From NCBI GenBank assembly GCA_963837515.1, contig CAWINT010000002.1:744001-808000 (forward strand): a stretch of DNA of 64,000 nt, given 5' to 3'. The translations under genes and the position numbers were made by a program. Origin of the DNA: RYN-230 sp963837515. GTDB taxonomy: Bacteria > Actinomycetota > Actinomycetes > Streptosporangiales > Streptosporangiaceae. Below are positions 8,602-17,287 of this stretch, piece after piece. How positions within the stretch are numbered: the stretch's first letter is position 1; each line of letters opens with the position of its first letter. The notes below the pieces were generated by a model. It ran no database searches and was not told the DNA's origin. It was given only the letters and a program-made list of their open reading frames with translations.

Positions 8602-9400
8602 CCGCGAGTCCTTCGCCCGGGCCCGGGAGGAACTGGCCGGCGCGGTCCGCGAGCCGGGCGTGGCCGCGCCGCTGGGGGACGAGCTGTTCAGCGTGGCCTG
8701 GCTGCTGGACGCGCAGCCGACCCTGCGCCGGGCCCTGGCCGACATCAGCCGCCCGTCCGACGACCGGGCCGGGCTGGCCCGCGCCGTGCTGCAGGACAAG
8801 GTCGGGCAGGCCACGCTGGCCCTGGTGGCCGGCCTGGCGGCGGCCCACTGGTCGGCGCCGCGTGACCTGAGCGACGCCACCGAGCAGCTGGCGGTGCTGG
8901 CCACCGCCGCGGCCGCGGACGAGGCCGGGCACCTCGGCGACGTCGAGGACGAGCTGTTCCGGTTCGGCCGGGTGCTCGCTTCCGCAGCGGACCTGGCCGG
9001 TGCGCTGAGCGATCCGCTGGCCCCCGGCAGCGCCAAGCGCCAGCTGGTGGAGACGCTGCTGGGGAACAAGGTCAGCGACTCATCGCTGCGGCTCATTTTG
9101 GCGGCCGTCATCCATCCCAGGGGACGTAGTCTGGAAATGTGCCTGATTGACTACGCACAACTGGCGGCGGAGTGGCGGGAGCGCCTGATCGCCGTCGTGC
9201 GGGTGGCCGTACCGCTCGGGGAAGACGAACGGCGGCGGCTCGCCGCCGCCCTGGCTGCGGTGTTCGGCCGTCAGGTGCACCTGGACATCCTGGTTGACCC
9301 CGGTGTGCTGGGGGGCATATCGGTGCGTATCGGGGACGACTTCATCGACGGAAGCGTGGCGAGCCGGCTGGCGGCGCTGCGCCGGCGGCTGGCGGCCTGA
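8588..9400 (+). CDS. atpH: F1Fo ATP synthase subunit delta
   Basis: Delta links the b stalk to the top of F1. The 270-residue length is that of actinobacterial delta subunits, which are longer than the roughly 180-residue E. coli form. The C-terminal signature VDPGVLGGISVRIGDDFIDGSVASRLAALRRRL is diagnostic. ATG 8588 sits inside the end of atpF; the open frame upstream of it is a shadow of atpF. Confidence 0.92.
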   Translation: MRGASRESFARAREELAGAVREPGVAAPLGDELFSVAWLLDAQPTLRRALADISRPSDDRAGLARAVLQDKVGQATLALVAGLAAAHWSAPRDLSDATEQLAVLATAAAADEAGHLGDVEDELFRFGRVLASAADLAGALSDPLAPGSAKRQLVETLLGNKVSDSSLRLILAAVIHPRGRSLEMCLIDYAQLAAEWRERLIAVVRVAVPLGEDERRRLAAALAAVFGRQVHLDILVDPGVLGGISVRIGDDFIDGSVASRLAALRRRLAA

Positions 9401-9497
9401 CCGCCGGCGCCGAACCTAGCCAGCCAGCGGGCGGCCAGCCCGGCAACCGGACCATCAACCGGACCGCAGGTCCGGACGACAGAGAGACACGAGGACC

Positions 9498-11171
9498 ATG
9501 GCGGAGCTGACAATCCGGCCCGATGAGATCCGGGACGCGCTGGCTGATTTCGTCCAGTCGTACCATCCGGACGGGGCGTCTCGGGAGGAAGTCGGCGTCG
9601 TCGCCGAGTGCGGCGACGGCATCGCCCGGGTCGAGGGACTGCCCTCGGCGATGGCGAACGAGCTGCTGGAGTTCCCCGGCGGGATCCGCGGTGTCGCACT
9701 GAACCTCGACGAGCGCGAGATCGGTGTGGTCATCCTCGGTGACTTCACCCAGATCGACGAGGGCCAGCAGGTCAAGCGGACCGGTGAGGTGCTGTCCGTG
9801 CCGGTCGGCGACGCCTTCCTCGGCCGGGTCGTGGACCCGCTGGGGAACCCGCTGGACGGCCAGGGCGAGATCCAGGCGGACGCCATCCGGCAGCTGGAGC
9901 TGCAGGCGCCGTCGGTGGTGCAGCGCAGCAAGGTGAACGAGCCGCTGCAGACCGGGATCAAGGCAATCGACGCGATCACCCCGATCGGCCGGGGCCAGCG
10001 GGAGCTGATCATCGGCGACCGGCAGACCGGAAAGACCGCGATCGCCATCGATACCATCATCAACCAGCGGGACAACTGGGAGTCGGGCGACCCGGCCCGC
10101 CAGGTCAAGTGCATCTACGTGTCCATCGGGCAGAAGGGCTCGACCACCGCGCAGGTCCGCCAGGCGCTGGAGGACGCGGGCGCGATGGCCTACACCACCA
10201 TCGTGCACTCGCCCGCCTCCGACCCGGCCGGGTTCAAATACATCGCGCCGTACGCCGGCTCGTCGATCGGCCAGCACTGGATGTACCGCGGGCAGCACGT
10301 GCTGATCGTGTTCGACGACCTGTCCCGCCAGGCCGAGGCCTATCGCGCGATCTCCCTGCTGCTGCGGCGCCCGCCGGGCCGCGAGGCCTACCCGGGCGAT
10401 GTCTTCTACCTGCACTCCCGGCTGCTGGAGCGGTGCGCCAAGCTGTCCAAGGACATCGGCGGCGGCTCGCTGACCGGCCTGCCGATCGTGGAGACCAAGG
10501 CGAACGACATCTCCGCGTACATCCCGACCAACGTCATCTCGATCACCGACGGCCAGATCTTCCTGGAGACCGACCTGTTCAACGCCGGCGTCCGGCCGGC
10601 CATCAACGTCGGCCGCTCCGTCTCCCGGGTCGGTGGCGACGCGCAGATCAAGGCGATGAAGAAGGTGGCCGGCGGCCTCAAGCTGGCGCTCTCCCAGTAC
10701 CGCGACCTGGAGGCGTTCGCGTCGTTCGCCTCCGACCTGGACGCTGCGTCGCGGGCCCAGCTGGACCGCGGCTCCCGGCTCACCGAGCTGCTCAAGCAGC
10801 CGCAGTACAGCCCGTTCCCGGTGGAGCGCCAGGTGGTGTCCCTCTGGGTGGGCAGCAACGGCCACCTGGACGACGTGCCGCTGGACGACGTCCAGCGGTT
10901 CGAGGCCGACTTCCTGGACCACGTGCAGCGCAACCAGCCGGGCATCTACGACGCGATCCGGGAGACCCGGGACCTAGCCGACGACACCGTGAATGCGCTC
11001 AAGGAGGCGGTGCAGGAGTTCCGCCGCGGCTTCGAGCTGACCGGCGGCGGCCTCCTCGTCTCCGAGGAGGCCGAGCCCGCCAGCGAGGGCGAGGTCGGGC
11101 AGGAGACGGTGAACCGCCGGGTCGAGCCGCAGCCAGCGCCGGCCCCGAGCGGGTCCGGCGAGCAGGATTAG
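9498..11171 (+). CDS. atpA: F1Fo ATP synthase subunit alpha
   Basis: The 557-residue non-catalytic nucleotide-binding subunit of F1 has Walker A GDRQTGKT at 173-180, the segment VLIVFDDLSRQAEAYR and VGRSVSRVGGDAQ near the interface arginine. The start at 9498 follows GAGAGACACGAGG. The last about 35 residues form an acidic/Pro tail beyond the conserved C-terminal domain, common in actinobacteria. It follows atpH after 97 bases. Confidence 0.97.
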   Translation: MAELTIRPDEIRDALADFVQSYHPDGASREEVGVVAECGDGIARVEGLPSAMANELLEFPGGIRGVALNLDEREIGVVILGDFTQIDEGQQVKRTGEVLSVPVGDAFLGRVVDPLGNPLDGQGEIQADAIRQLELQAPSVVQRSKVNEPLQTGIKAIDAITPIGRGQRELIIGDRQTGKTAIAIDTIINQRDNWESGDPARQVKCIYVSIGQKGSTTAQVRQALEDAGAMAYTTIVHSPASDPAGFKYIAPYAGSSIGQHWMYRGQHVLIVFDDLSRQAEAYRAISLLLRRPPGREAYPGDVFYLHSRLLERCAKLSKDIGGGSLTGLPIVETKANDISAYIPTNVISITDGQIFLETDLFNAGVRPAINVGRSVSRVGGDAQIKAMKKVAGGLKLALSQYRDLEAFASFASDLDAASRAQLDRGSRLTELLKQPQYSPFPVERQVVSLWVGSNGHLDDVPLDDVQRFEADFLDHVQRNQPGIYDAIRETRDLADDTVNALKEAVQEFRRGFELTGGGLLVSEEAEPASEGEVGQETVNRRVEPQPAPAPSGSGEQD

Positions 11172-11185
11172 GCGGGAGCCGGTAC

Positions 11186-12094
11186 ATGGCAGGCCAACTT
11201 CGCGCGATCCGGCAGCGGATCCGGGGCGTCCAGTCGATCGCCCAGATCACCCGGGCCCAGGAGCTGATCGCCGCGTCCCGGATCATCCGGGCGCAGCAGC
11301 GGGTCCGGGATGCCGGGCCGTACGCCCGGGAGATCACCGGCGCGGTGGAGGCGGTGGTCAGCCGGTCCGCCAGCATCGATCACCCGCTGGTCCGCGAGCC
11401 GCAGCGGGTGGAGCGCGCCGCGGTCCTCGTACTGACCAGCGACCGCGGTTTCGCCGGCGCGTACAACAACAACGTGCTCCGGGAAGCCCAGCGGCTGCGG
11501 GCGATGCTCGCCGAGCGGGGCGTCGAGCCGGTCACTTACGTGGCTGGCGGGAAGGGCATCCGGTGGCACCAGTTCCGCGGCCTGGACATCGCGGAGTCGT
11601 GGAGCGGGTTCTCCGAAGTGCCCCGGCACGAGAACGCCCGGCAGATCACCGAGACCATGTTCGAGGCGTTCAGCCAGGCCCGCGAGGGCGGGGTGGACGA
11701 GATCCATCTCGTCTACACCGAGTTCATCTCCATGCTGACCCAGAACGCGGTGCTGCGCCGGATCATCCCGCTGGTCATCGAGGAGACCACGGAGCAGCCT
11801 CCCGGCGGCCCCGTCCCGCTGTACGAGTTCGAGCCCTCGTCCCAGGTGGTGCTGGACGCGCTGCTGCCGTGGTACGTGGAGAGCCGGATCTACCAGGCGC
11901 TGCTGGAGGCGGCGGCCTCGGAGATCGCCGCTCGCCGCCGGGCCATGAAGTCGGCCACCGACAACGCCAATGAGCTCCTGGAGGAGTTCACCCGCGAGGC
12001 CAACAAGGCCCGCCAGGCCGAGATCACCCAGGAAATCAGCGAGATCGTCGGCGGCGCGAACGCGCTGTCCGAAAGTGCCGCAGGGAAAGAGTGA
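11186..12094 (+). CDS. atpG: F1Fo ATP synthase subunit gamma
   Basis: Gamma is the central rotor shaft. The 302-residue product starts MAGQLRAIRQRIRGVQSIAQITRAQELIAASRI and ends with the conserved helix AMKSATDNANELLEEFTREANKARQAEITQEISEIVGGANAL. LTSDRGFAGAYNNNVLREA lies in the globular domain. ATG 11186 is supported by GCGGGAG upstream. Its stop overlaps the possible GTG start of atpD. Confidence 0.96.
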   Translation: MAGQLRAIRQRIRGVQSIAQITRAQELIAASRIIRAQQRVRDAGPYAREITGAVEAVVSRSASIDHPLVREPQRVERAAVLVLTSDRGFAGAYNNNVLREAQRLRAMLAERGVEPVTYVAGGKGIRWHQFRGLDIAESWSGFSEVPRHENARQITETMFEAFSQAREGGVDEIHLVYTEFISMLTQNAVLRRIIPLVIEETTEQPPGGPVPLYEFEPSSQVVLDALLPWYVESRIYQALLEAAASEIAARRRAMKSATDNANELLEEFTREANKARQAEITQEISEIVGGANALSESAAGKE

Positions 12095-12102
12095 ATGCCA
12101 TC

Positions 12103-13557
12103 ATGACCGCAACCGTCGAGAACACCGCCGCCAGCGGCGGGCAGGCCACGACCGGCCGGGTGGCGCGGGTCATCGGCCCCGTGGTGGACGTCGAGTTCCC
12201 CGGCGAGGGGACGATGCCGGGGATCTACAACGCACTGCAGGTCAACGTGACCCTGGAAGGGGAGACCCGGACGCTGACCCTGGAAGTGGAACAGCACCTG
12301 GGCGAGGACACGCTGCGGGCCGTCTCCATGCAGCCCACCGACGGCCTGGTCCGTGGCGCGCCGGTGCGCGACACCGGGTCCCCGATCCAGGTGCCGGTCG
12401 GGGACGTGACCAAGGGGCACGTGTTCAACGTGCTGGGGGAGTCGCTGGACGTGCCCACCTCGGAGCTGGAGGTGCGCGACCGCTGGTCCATTCATCGCGA
12501 CCCGCCGCCGTTCGACCAGCTGGAGCCGCGGACGGAGATCCTGGAGACCGGGATCAAGGTGCTGGACCTGCTCACCCCCTACGTGCGGGGCGGGAAGATC
12601 GGCCTGTTCGGCGGCGCCGGGGTGGGCAAGACCGTGCTCATCCAGGAAATGATCACCCGGGTGGCCAAGAACTTCGGTGGCGTGTCGGTGTTCGCCGGGG
12701 TCGGCGAGCGCACCCGTGAGGGCAACGACCTGTTCGTCGAGATGACGGAGTCGGGCGTCATCAACGACACCGCCCTGGTGTTCGGCCAGATGGACGAGCC
12801 GCCCGGCACCCGGCTGCGGGTCGGCCTGGCCGCGCTTACCATGGCCGAGTACTTCCGCGACGTCCAGGGCCAGGACGTGCTGCTGTTCATCGACAACATC
12901 TTCCGGTTCACCCAGGCCGGCTCGGAGGTGTCCACGCTGCTGGGCCGGATGCCGTCCGCGGTGGGTTACCAGCCCACGCTGGCCGACGAGATGGGCCAGC
13001 TGCAGGAGCGGATCACCTCGACCCGGGGCCACTCGATCACCTCGATGCAGGCCATCTACGTGCCCGCGGACGACTACACCGACCCGGCGCCGGCCACCAC
13101 GTTCGCCCACCTCGACGCGACCACGGCGCTGTCCCGGGCCATCACCGAGAAGGGCATCTTCCCGGCGGTGGACCCGCTCGCCTCCACCTCCCGCATCCTG
13201 GACGCGAAGTACCTCGGCCAGGAACACTACGACGTGGCCCGCGAGGTGCTCCGGATCCTGCAGCGCTACCAGGAGCTGCAGGACATCATCGCGCTGCTCG
13301 GCATCGACGAGCTGTCCGAGGAGGACCAGGTCGCGGTCCGCCGGGCGCGGCGGATCGAGCGGTTCCTGTCCCACCCGATGTTCGTGGCCGAGCAGTTCAC
13401 CGGCCAGCCCGGGGTGTTCGTGCCGCTTAGCGACACGATCGCCTCGTTCAAGGCGCTCACCGAGGGCAAGTACGACAACTACCCGGAGCAGGCGTTCTTC
13501 ATGGTCGGCGGGATCGAGGACGTGGAGAAGAAGGCTCAGGAGCTGGAGCGCCAGTGA
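12103..13557 (+). CDS. atpD: F1Fo ATP synthase subunit beta
   Basis: The 484-residue catalytic subunit has Walker A GGAGVGKT at 170-177, GERTREGNDL with the catalytic glutamate, the Walker B strand QDVLLFIDNIFRFTQAGSEVS and the DELSEED loop in variant form (DELSEEDQ). ATG 12103 is chosen, with GGGAAAGAG upstream. GTG 12091, overlapping the atpG stop, is an alternative giving four extra residues. Confidence 0.97.
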   Translation: MTATVENTAASGGQATTGRVARVIGPVVDVEFPGEGTMPGIYNALQVNVTLEGETRTLTLEVEQHLGEDTLRAVSMQPTDGLVRGAPVRDTGSPIQVPVGDVTKGHVFNVLGESLDVPTSELEVRDRWSIHRDPPPFDQLEPRTEILETGIKVLDLLTPYVRGGKIGLFGGAGVGKTVLIQEMITRVAKNFGGVSVFAGVGERTREGNDLFVEMTESGVINDTALVFGQMDEPPGTRLRVGLAALTMAEYFRDVQGQDVLLFIDNIFRFTQAGSEVSTLLGRMPSAVGYQPTLADEMGQLQERITSTRGHSITSMQAIYVPADDYTDPAPATTFAHLDATTALSRAITEKGIFPAVDPLASTSRILDAKYLGQEHYDVAREVLRILQRYQELQDIIALLGIDELSEEDQVAVRRARRIERFLSHPMFVAEQFTGQPGVFVPLSDTIASFKALTEGKYDNYPEQAFFMVGGIEDVEKKAQELERQ

Positions 13558-13630
13558 CCGGCTCGCGCGCGATGAGGGGCCAGCGCGCCGTGGCGCGCCC
13601 GCTGGCCGGCGTACGGAAGGGGAGATCACG

Positions 13631-14047
13631 GTGACGCTGCGGGTCGCGCTGGTCGTGCCGGACGGGGAGATCTGGTCCGGTGAGGCGCGCATGGTCATCG
13701 CCAAGACACTCGAGGGCGACCTGGGCGTGCTCTCCGGGCACCCCTCGGTCCTCGGCATCCTGGCCGAGGGCGGGGTGGTCCAGATCCTCGACCCGCAGCG
13801 GGCCTCCGGCGGGGACGGCGCCTCTGGCGAGACGGTGCAGGCCGCGGTCAGCAGCGGTTTCCTGTCCGTGCACGACGACCGGGTCTCCATCCTGGCCCGG
13901 CAGGCCGAGCTGGGCCAGCAGGTCGACCGGGCCGCGGTCCGGGCCGAACTCGACGCGGCGCTGGCCGAGGCCGCCGCGGACCAGCCCGAATCACCCGAGA
14001 TGAGGTACTCCCGGGCGCGGCTGCGGGCCGCCGGCGACGGGTCCTGA
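13631..14047 (+). CDS. atpC: F1Fo ATP synthase subunit epsilon
   Basis: The 138-residue rotor subunit shows the N-terminal beta-sandwich (MTLRVALVVPDGEIWSGEARMVIAKTLEGDLGVLSGHPSVLGILAEG). An internal Gly/Ser/Asp-rich loop (about residues 55-70, DPQRASGGDGASGE) is longer than usual. The helical C-terminal domain is present. GTG 13631 follows AAGGGGAG. It closes the atp operon, and DUF2550 follows 24 bases later. Confidence 0.93.
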   Translation: MTLRVALVVPDGEIWSGEARMVIAKTLEGDLGVLSGHPSVLGILAEGGVVQILDPQRASGGDGASGETVQAAVSSGFLSVHDDRVSILARQAELGQQVDRAAVRAELDAALAEAAADQPESPEMRYSRARLRAAGDGS

Positions 14048-14071
14048 CGAGGGCCAGCGCGGGGGGCCGGG

Positions 14072-14620
14072 ATGAGCGACGCGCTGGCCTTCGACGCGGC
14101 CTGGCTCTTCGCTGGCTTCCTGCTCGTGGTCGTGCTCCTGGCGGCCGTCCTCACGCTGCGCCGTTACCTGCTGGAGCGGGGCGGCGGGACGGTGGAATGC
14201 GGGCTGCGCCTGCCGGGCGGCAACTGGCGGCTGGGGGTCGCCGCCTACCGGACCGACGTGCTGCGCTGGTACCAGGTCTTCGGCCTGCAGATCCGTCCCA
14301 ACCAGGTATTCAGCCGGCGCACCCTGACCGTGCTGTCCCGGCGGGCCGCCAACACGGCCGAGGAGGCCAGCCTGGGGGAAGGAGCGGTGGTGGTGCGCTG
14401 CCGGGTCGCCGGGAGTGACACCCGCGCGTCCGGGGGCGAAGGCGGGCCGGCGGAGTCCTGGGGCGCGCACGGGCTGGCCTGGACCCCGGACGGGGAACCG
14501 GGCCCCGCCGGGGAGGGCACCGTGGAACTCGCCATGGGCGAGGAGGCCATGACCGGCTTCCTGGCCTGGCTGGAGTCGGCGCCCCCCGCCCCCGGCAGCT
14601 ACCTGGGCCGGGCGAGCTGA
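14072..14620 (+). CDS. DUF2550 membrane protein
   Basis: A 182-residue protein with a single N-terminal membrane helix (AWLFAGFLLVVVLLAAVLTLRRYLL) followed by a soluble domain with CGLRLPGGNWRLGVAAYRTDVLRWYQVFGLQIRP, typical of DUF2550 proteins encoded right after atpC throughout actinobacteria. The soluble part faces the cytoplasm by the positive-inside rule. Function is unknown; constant linkage suggests a tie to ATP synthase or envelope biogenesis. A Gly/Ser/Glu-rich insert lies around residues 114-150. Confidence 0.87.
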   Translation: MSDALAFDAAWLFAGFLLVVVLLAAVLTLRRYLLERGGGTVECGLRLPGGNWRLGVAAYRTDVLRWYQVFGLQIRPNQVFSRRTLTVLSRRAANTAEEASLGEGAVVVRCRVAGSDTRASGGEGGPAESWGAHGLAWTPDGEPGPAGEGTVELAMGEEAMTGFLAWLESAPPAPGSYLGRAS

Positions 14621-14653
14621 CCGGCGGCTGACACAGTCCCACGGACGGGCCGT

Positions 14654-15259
14654 TCAGCGCTCTCCGCCGGGCTTCCAGAGAACGTCCCCGTGGCCTTCGT
14701 TGGCCCGCCGGGCCAGGATGAACAGCAGATCCGACAGCCGGTTCAGGTACCGCGCGGTCAGCGGGTTCATCGAGCCGCCGTGGGTCTCCAGGGCCGCCCA
14801 CGTGGTGCGCTCGGCGCGACGGGTCACCGTGCGGGCCTGGTGCAGCAGGGCGGCGCCCGGCGTGCCGCCGGGCAGGATGAAGCTGCGCAGCACCGGGAGC
14901 CCGGCGTTCTGCTCATCGCAGGCCTGCTCCAGCCGGCCGACGTAGTCCGGGGTGACCCGCAACGGGGGATGGGCGGGGTTCTCGGTCACCGGGGTGCACA
15001 GGTCGGCGCCCACGTCGAACAGTTCGTTCTGCACCCGGGCGAGCAGCGCGCTCATGCCATCCGGCAGGCGGCCCAGGGCCAGGGCCGTGCCGATCACCGT
15101 GTTCGCCTCGTCCACGTCGGCGTAGGCGGCCAGCCGCGGATCGGTCTTGGGCACCCGGCTCATGTCCCCGAGCGCGGTACTGCCGTCGTCGCCGGTGCGG
15201 GTGTAGATGCGGGAGAGCACCACGGGCTCGTCTCTGGGGTCGCGTGCCATGGTCACCAC
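14654..15259 (-). CDS. pduO: Cob(I)alamin adenosyltransferase, PduO type
   Basis: The enzyme attaches the 5'-deoxyadenosyl group of ATP to cob(I)alamin, giving adenosylcobalamin, the cofactor needed by the acyl-CoA mutase encoded at 39849. The 201-residue protein has the PduO signature RIYTRTGDDGSTALGDMSRVPKTDPR, then DEANTVIG, LFDVGADL and the C-terminal ARYLNRLSDLLFILAR. GTG 15259 or the internal ATG three codons on (MARD) can serve as start. It converges with DUF2550. Confidence 0.93.
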   Translation of the reverse strand: MVTMARDPRDEPVVLSRIYTRTGDDGSTALGDMSRVPKTDPRLAAYADVDEANTVIGTALALGRLPDGMSALLARVQNELFDVGADLCTPVTENPAHPPLRVTPDYVGRLEQACDEQNAGLPVLRSFILPGGTPGAALLHQARTVTRRAERTTWAALETHGGSMNPLTARYLNRLSDLLFILARRANEGHGDVLWKPGGER

Positions 15260-15619
15260 CGTAGCGTCCCGCCCGCCGCGGTGGCCCCGGAGCGGTTCCG
15301 GGGCGCCGCCGGGCCGGACTTGATCAGAACTTTGCTCAGATGATCAATGTTCTGACCTTGGGGTATTCACAGATCAAACACGGTGTGGCATCGTTTAAGA
15401 GCGAAGCGTAACTACCGTCAGCGGCCCAGTGCCGCGGGCAGGCATGGCGGCCATTGCCTCTGGTGCCTGGCGGATCTCGGGGGCCCGCCAGTGCCCGCAG
15501 TGGCCTTGGAGGAGCGCGCTCCCGGCCGGAATCCGGCCGGGAGCGCGCTCGGCTGTGCGGGGCCTGCTTCCACCGGTAGGGTGGTCGGCTAGTCCGCGAA
15601 TCGCCCGTTGGGGTCTGGA
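15260..15619. promoter_or_regulatory. Divergent control region between pduO and the GMC oxidoreductase
   Basis: This 360-base gap has no gene. At 15320-15347 lies TTGATCA-14-TGATCAA, an inverted repeat whose two TGATCA palindromes are spaced 20 bases, two helical turns. Interlaced with it is TCAGAAC (15324-15330) with GTTCTGA (15349-15355). This is a strong candidate operator for a dimeric or tetrameric regulator of one or both flanking genes. Confidence 0.5.
15512..15550 (+). terminator. Perfect 18-bp hairpin upstream of the GMC gene
   Basis: Left arm 15512-15529 and right arm 15533-15550 are exact reverse complements with a 3-base loop (AAT). It is followed by only about 70 bases before the GMC start. 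It looks like an intrinsic terminator or attenuator. No gene ends just before it on either strand, so it would act on a leader transcript; that role is inferred. Confidence 0.6.
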
Positions 15620-17269
15620 ATGTATGACTACGTCATCGTCGGTGCGGGCAGCGCCGGATGTGTGCTGGCCGCCCGGCTGACCGAAAATCCCGGTACCCGG
15701 GTCCTGCTGCTGGAGGCGGGGCCGCCGGACGACGCCGCCGAGATCCGCATCCCGGCGGCGCTGAACCTGCTGTGGCAGACCCAGTACGACTGGGATTTCC
15801 GTACCGTGCCACAGGACCGGGCGGCGGGCCGGTCGCTCTGGTGGCCCCGTGGCCGGACCCTCGGTGGCTCCTCGTCCATCAACGCCATGATCTACATCCG
15901 GGGCAACCGGCTGGACTACGACACCTGGCGGGACGAGTACGGCTGTGCCGGGTGGGGCTACACCGACCTGCTGCCGTACTTCCTGCGGGCCGAGGACAAC
16001 TCCCGCGGCCCCTCCGCCTACCACGGCGCCGGCGGCCCGCTCAGCATCACCGACCTCAAGCGGAAATCCGTGCTGACCAGGGCGTTCGTCGAGGCGTCCC
16101 GGGAATGCGGGCTCGCCGCCAACGAGGACTTCAACGCCAGCGAGCAGGACGGCACCGGCTTCTACCAGGTCACCCAGCGGGACGGGCGGCGCTGGTCGGC
16201 GGCGGACGGCTACCTGCACCCGGCGATGTCCCGGCCGAACCTGACGGTGCGGACCGACGCCCTGGCCACCGGGGTGCTCATCGAGGCGGGGCGGGCGGCC
16301 GGGGTGCGCTACCTGCACCGCGGCACGGAGGAGCTGGCCCGGGCCGACGGCGAGGTGATTCTGTGCGCCGGGGCGATCGGCAGCCCGCACCTGCTGCTGC
16401 TGTCCGGCATCGGGCCGGCCGAGCAGCTGATCGACCAGGGGGTGCGGATAGTCGCGGACAGCCCTGGGGTGGGGGCCAACCTGTCCGATCACCCGGTGGT
16501 CACCGCCATCTGGGCCGCTCCCAAGGAGACCGGCCTGTGGGAGCAGGCGGGCCCGCTCGGCCTGGCTCGCTGGCGGTACCTCCGCAGCGGCCCGCTGACG
16601 TCGAACGTGGCCGAGGCGGGCGGGTTCAGCCGTACGCTCCCCTCGCTGCCCGCCCCAGACCTGCAGTGGCATGCGCTGCCCGTCCCTTTCCAGCGCAACG
16701 GACTGGCCGACCCGTCCGTCCGCGCCATGTCGGTCCTGGTCACCCTGGTCACGGTGGCCAGCCGCGGCTGGGTCCGGCTGCGCAGCACCGACCCGCGGCA
16801 CAAGCCGGCCATCGACCCGGCCTACCTGACCGCCAGCGAGGACGCCGAACCGCTGCTGAGCGGGCTGCGGATGGCACGGGATATCGCCGCCGCCCCCGCC
16901 CTGGCCCGCCACCTGGCCACGGAGCTGGCCCCCGGCCCCGGCGTGCGTTCCGAGGCCGAGCTGCGCGAGTTCATCTGCCGGGACCTCGGCACCCTCTACC
17001 ACCCGGTCGGCACCTGCGCGATGGGCGGTGACTCACTCCTCGCGGCGAGCCGGCTGACCAGCGTCGTCGACCCGGAACTGCGGGTCCGGGGGGTGGCCGG
17101 GCTGCGGGTGGTGGACGCCTCGGTCATGCCGGTGGTCCCGCGCGGCAACACCAACGCCCCGGTGATCGCCATCGCGGAACGGGCCGCCGACCTGATCGCC
17201 GGGCGGGCGCCGCTGGCCGCCATCGACCCGGCGCTCACCCCCACGCCACTCCCCGCCGGACCCCGCTGA
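15620..17269 (+). CDS. GMC-family FAD-dependent oxidoreductase (choline dehydrogenase-like)
   Basis: Glucose-methanol-choline oxidoreductases oxidise alcohols to aldehydes with FAD. The 549-residue protein begins MYDYVIVGAGSAGCVLAAR (dinucleotide motif GAGSAG, 8-13), has the GMC signature GRTLGGSSSINAMIYIRGN, and near the end LYHPVGTCAMG with the catalytic histidine and PRGNTNAPVIAIAERAADLI. ATG 15620 fits family starts; TTG 15608 is an alternative. It converges with an aldehyde dehydrogenase, so the pair may oxidise an alcohol to the acid. BetA-like choline use is possible but not proven. Confidence 0.88.
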   Translation: MYDYVIVGAGSAGCVLAARLTENPGTRVLLLEAGPPDDAAEIRIPAALNLLWQTQYDWDFRTVPQDRAAGRSLWWPRGRTLGGSSSINAMIYIRGNRLDYDTWRDEYGCAGWGYTDLLPYFLRAEDNSRGPSAYHGAGGPLSITDLKRKSVLTRAFVEASRECGLAANEDFNASEQDGTGFYQVTQRDGRRWSAADGYLHPAMSRPNLTVRTDALATGVLIEAGRAAGVRYLHRGTEELARADGEVILCAGAIGSPHLLLLSGIGPAEQLIDQGVRIVADSPGVGANLSDHPVVTAIWAAPKETGLWEQAGPLGLARWRYLRSGPLTSNVAEAGGFSRTLPSLPAPDLQWHALPVPFQRNGLADPSVRAMSVLVTLVTVASRGWVRLRSTDPRHKPAIDPAYLTASEDAEPLLSGLRMARDIAAAPALARHLATELAPGPGVRSEAELREFICRDLGTLYHPVGTCAMGGDSLLAASRLTSVVDPELRVRGVAGLRVVDASVMPVVPRGNTNAPVIAIAERAADLIAGRAPLAAIDPALTPTPLPAGPR

Positions 17270-17287
17270 GCGGGGCGCCGCTCAGCG
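17264..17287. terminator. Bidirectional terminator between GMC and aldehyde dehydrogenase genes
   Basis: CGCTGAGCGG (17264-17273) and its reverse complement (17278-17287) with a 4-base loop overlap the stop codons of both convergent genes. It can form a hairpin in either transcript. Confidence 0.6.

Noticed and set aside
3765..14154. Large minus-strand open frames (e.g. 3765-5423, 9342-10922, 11890-14154) opposite wecA and atp genes
   Set aside because: They are antisense shadows caused by high G+C; composition is His/Arg/Gly-rich with no family motifs, while the plus strand has certain genes.
15395..17002. Minus-strand frame opposite the GMC oxidoreductase
   Set aside because: Antisense shadow without motifs; the GMC protein on the plus strand is unambiguous.
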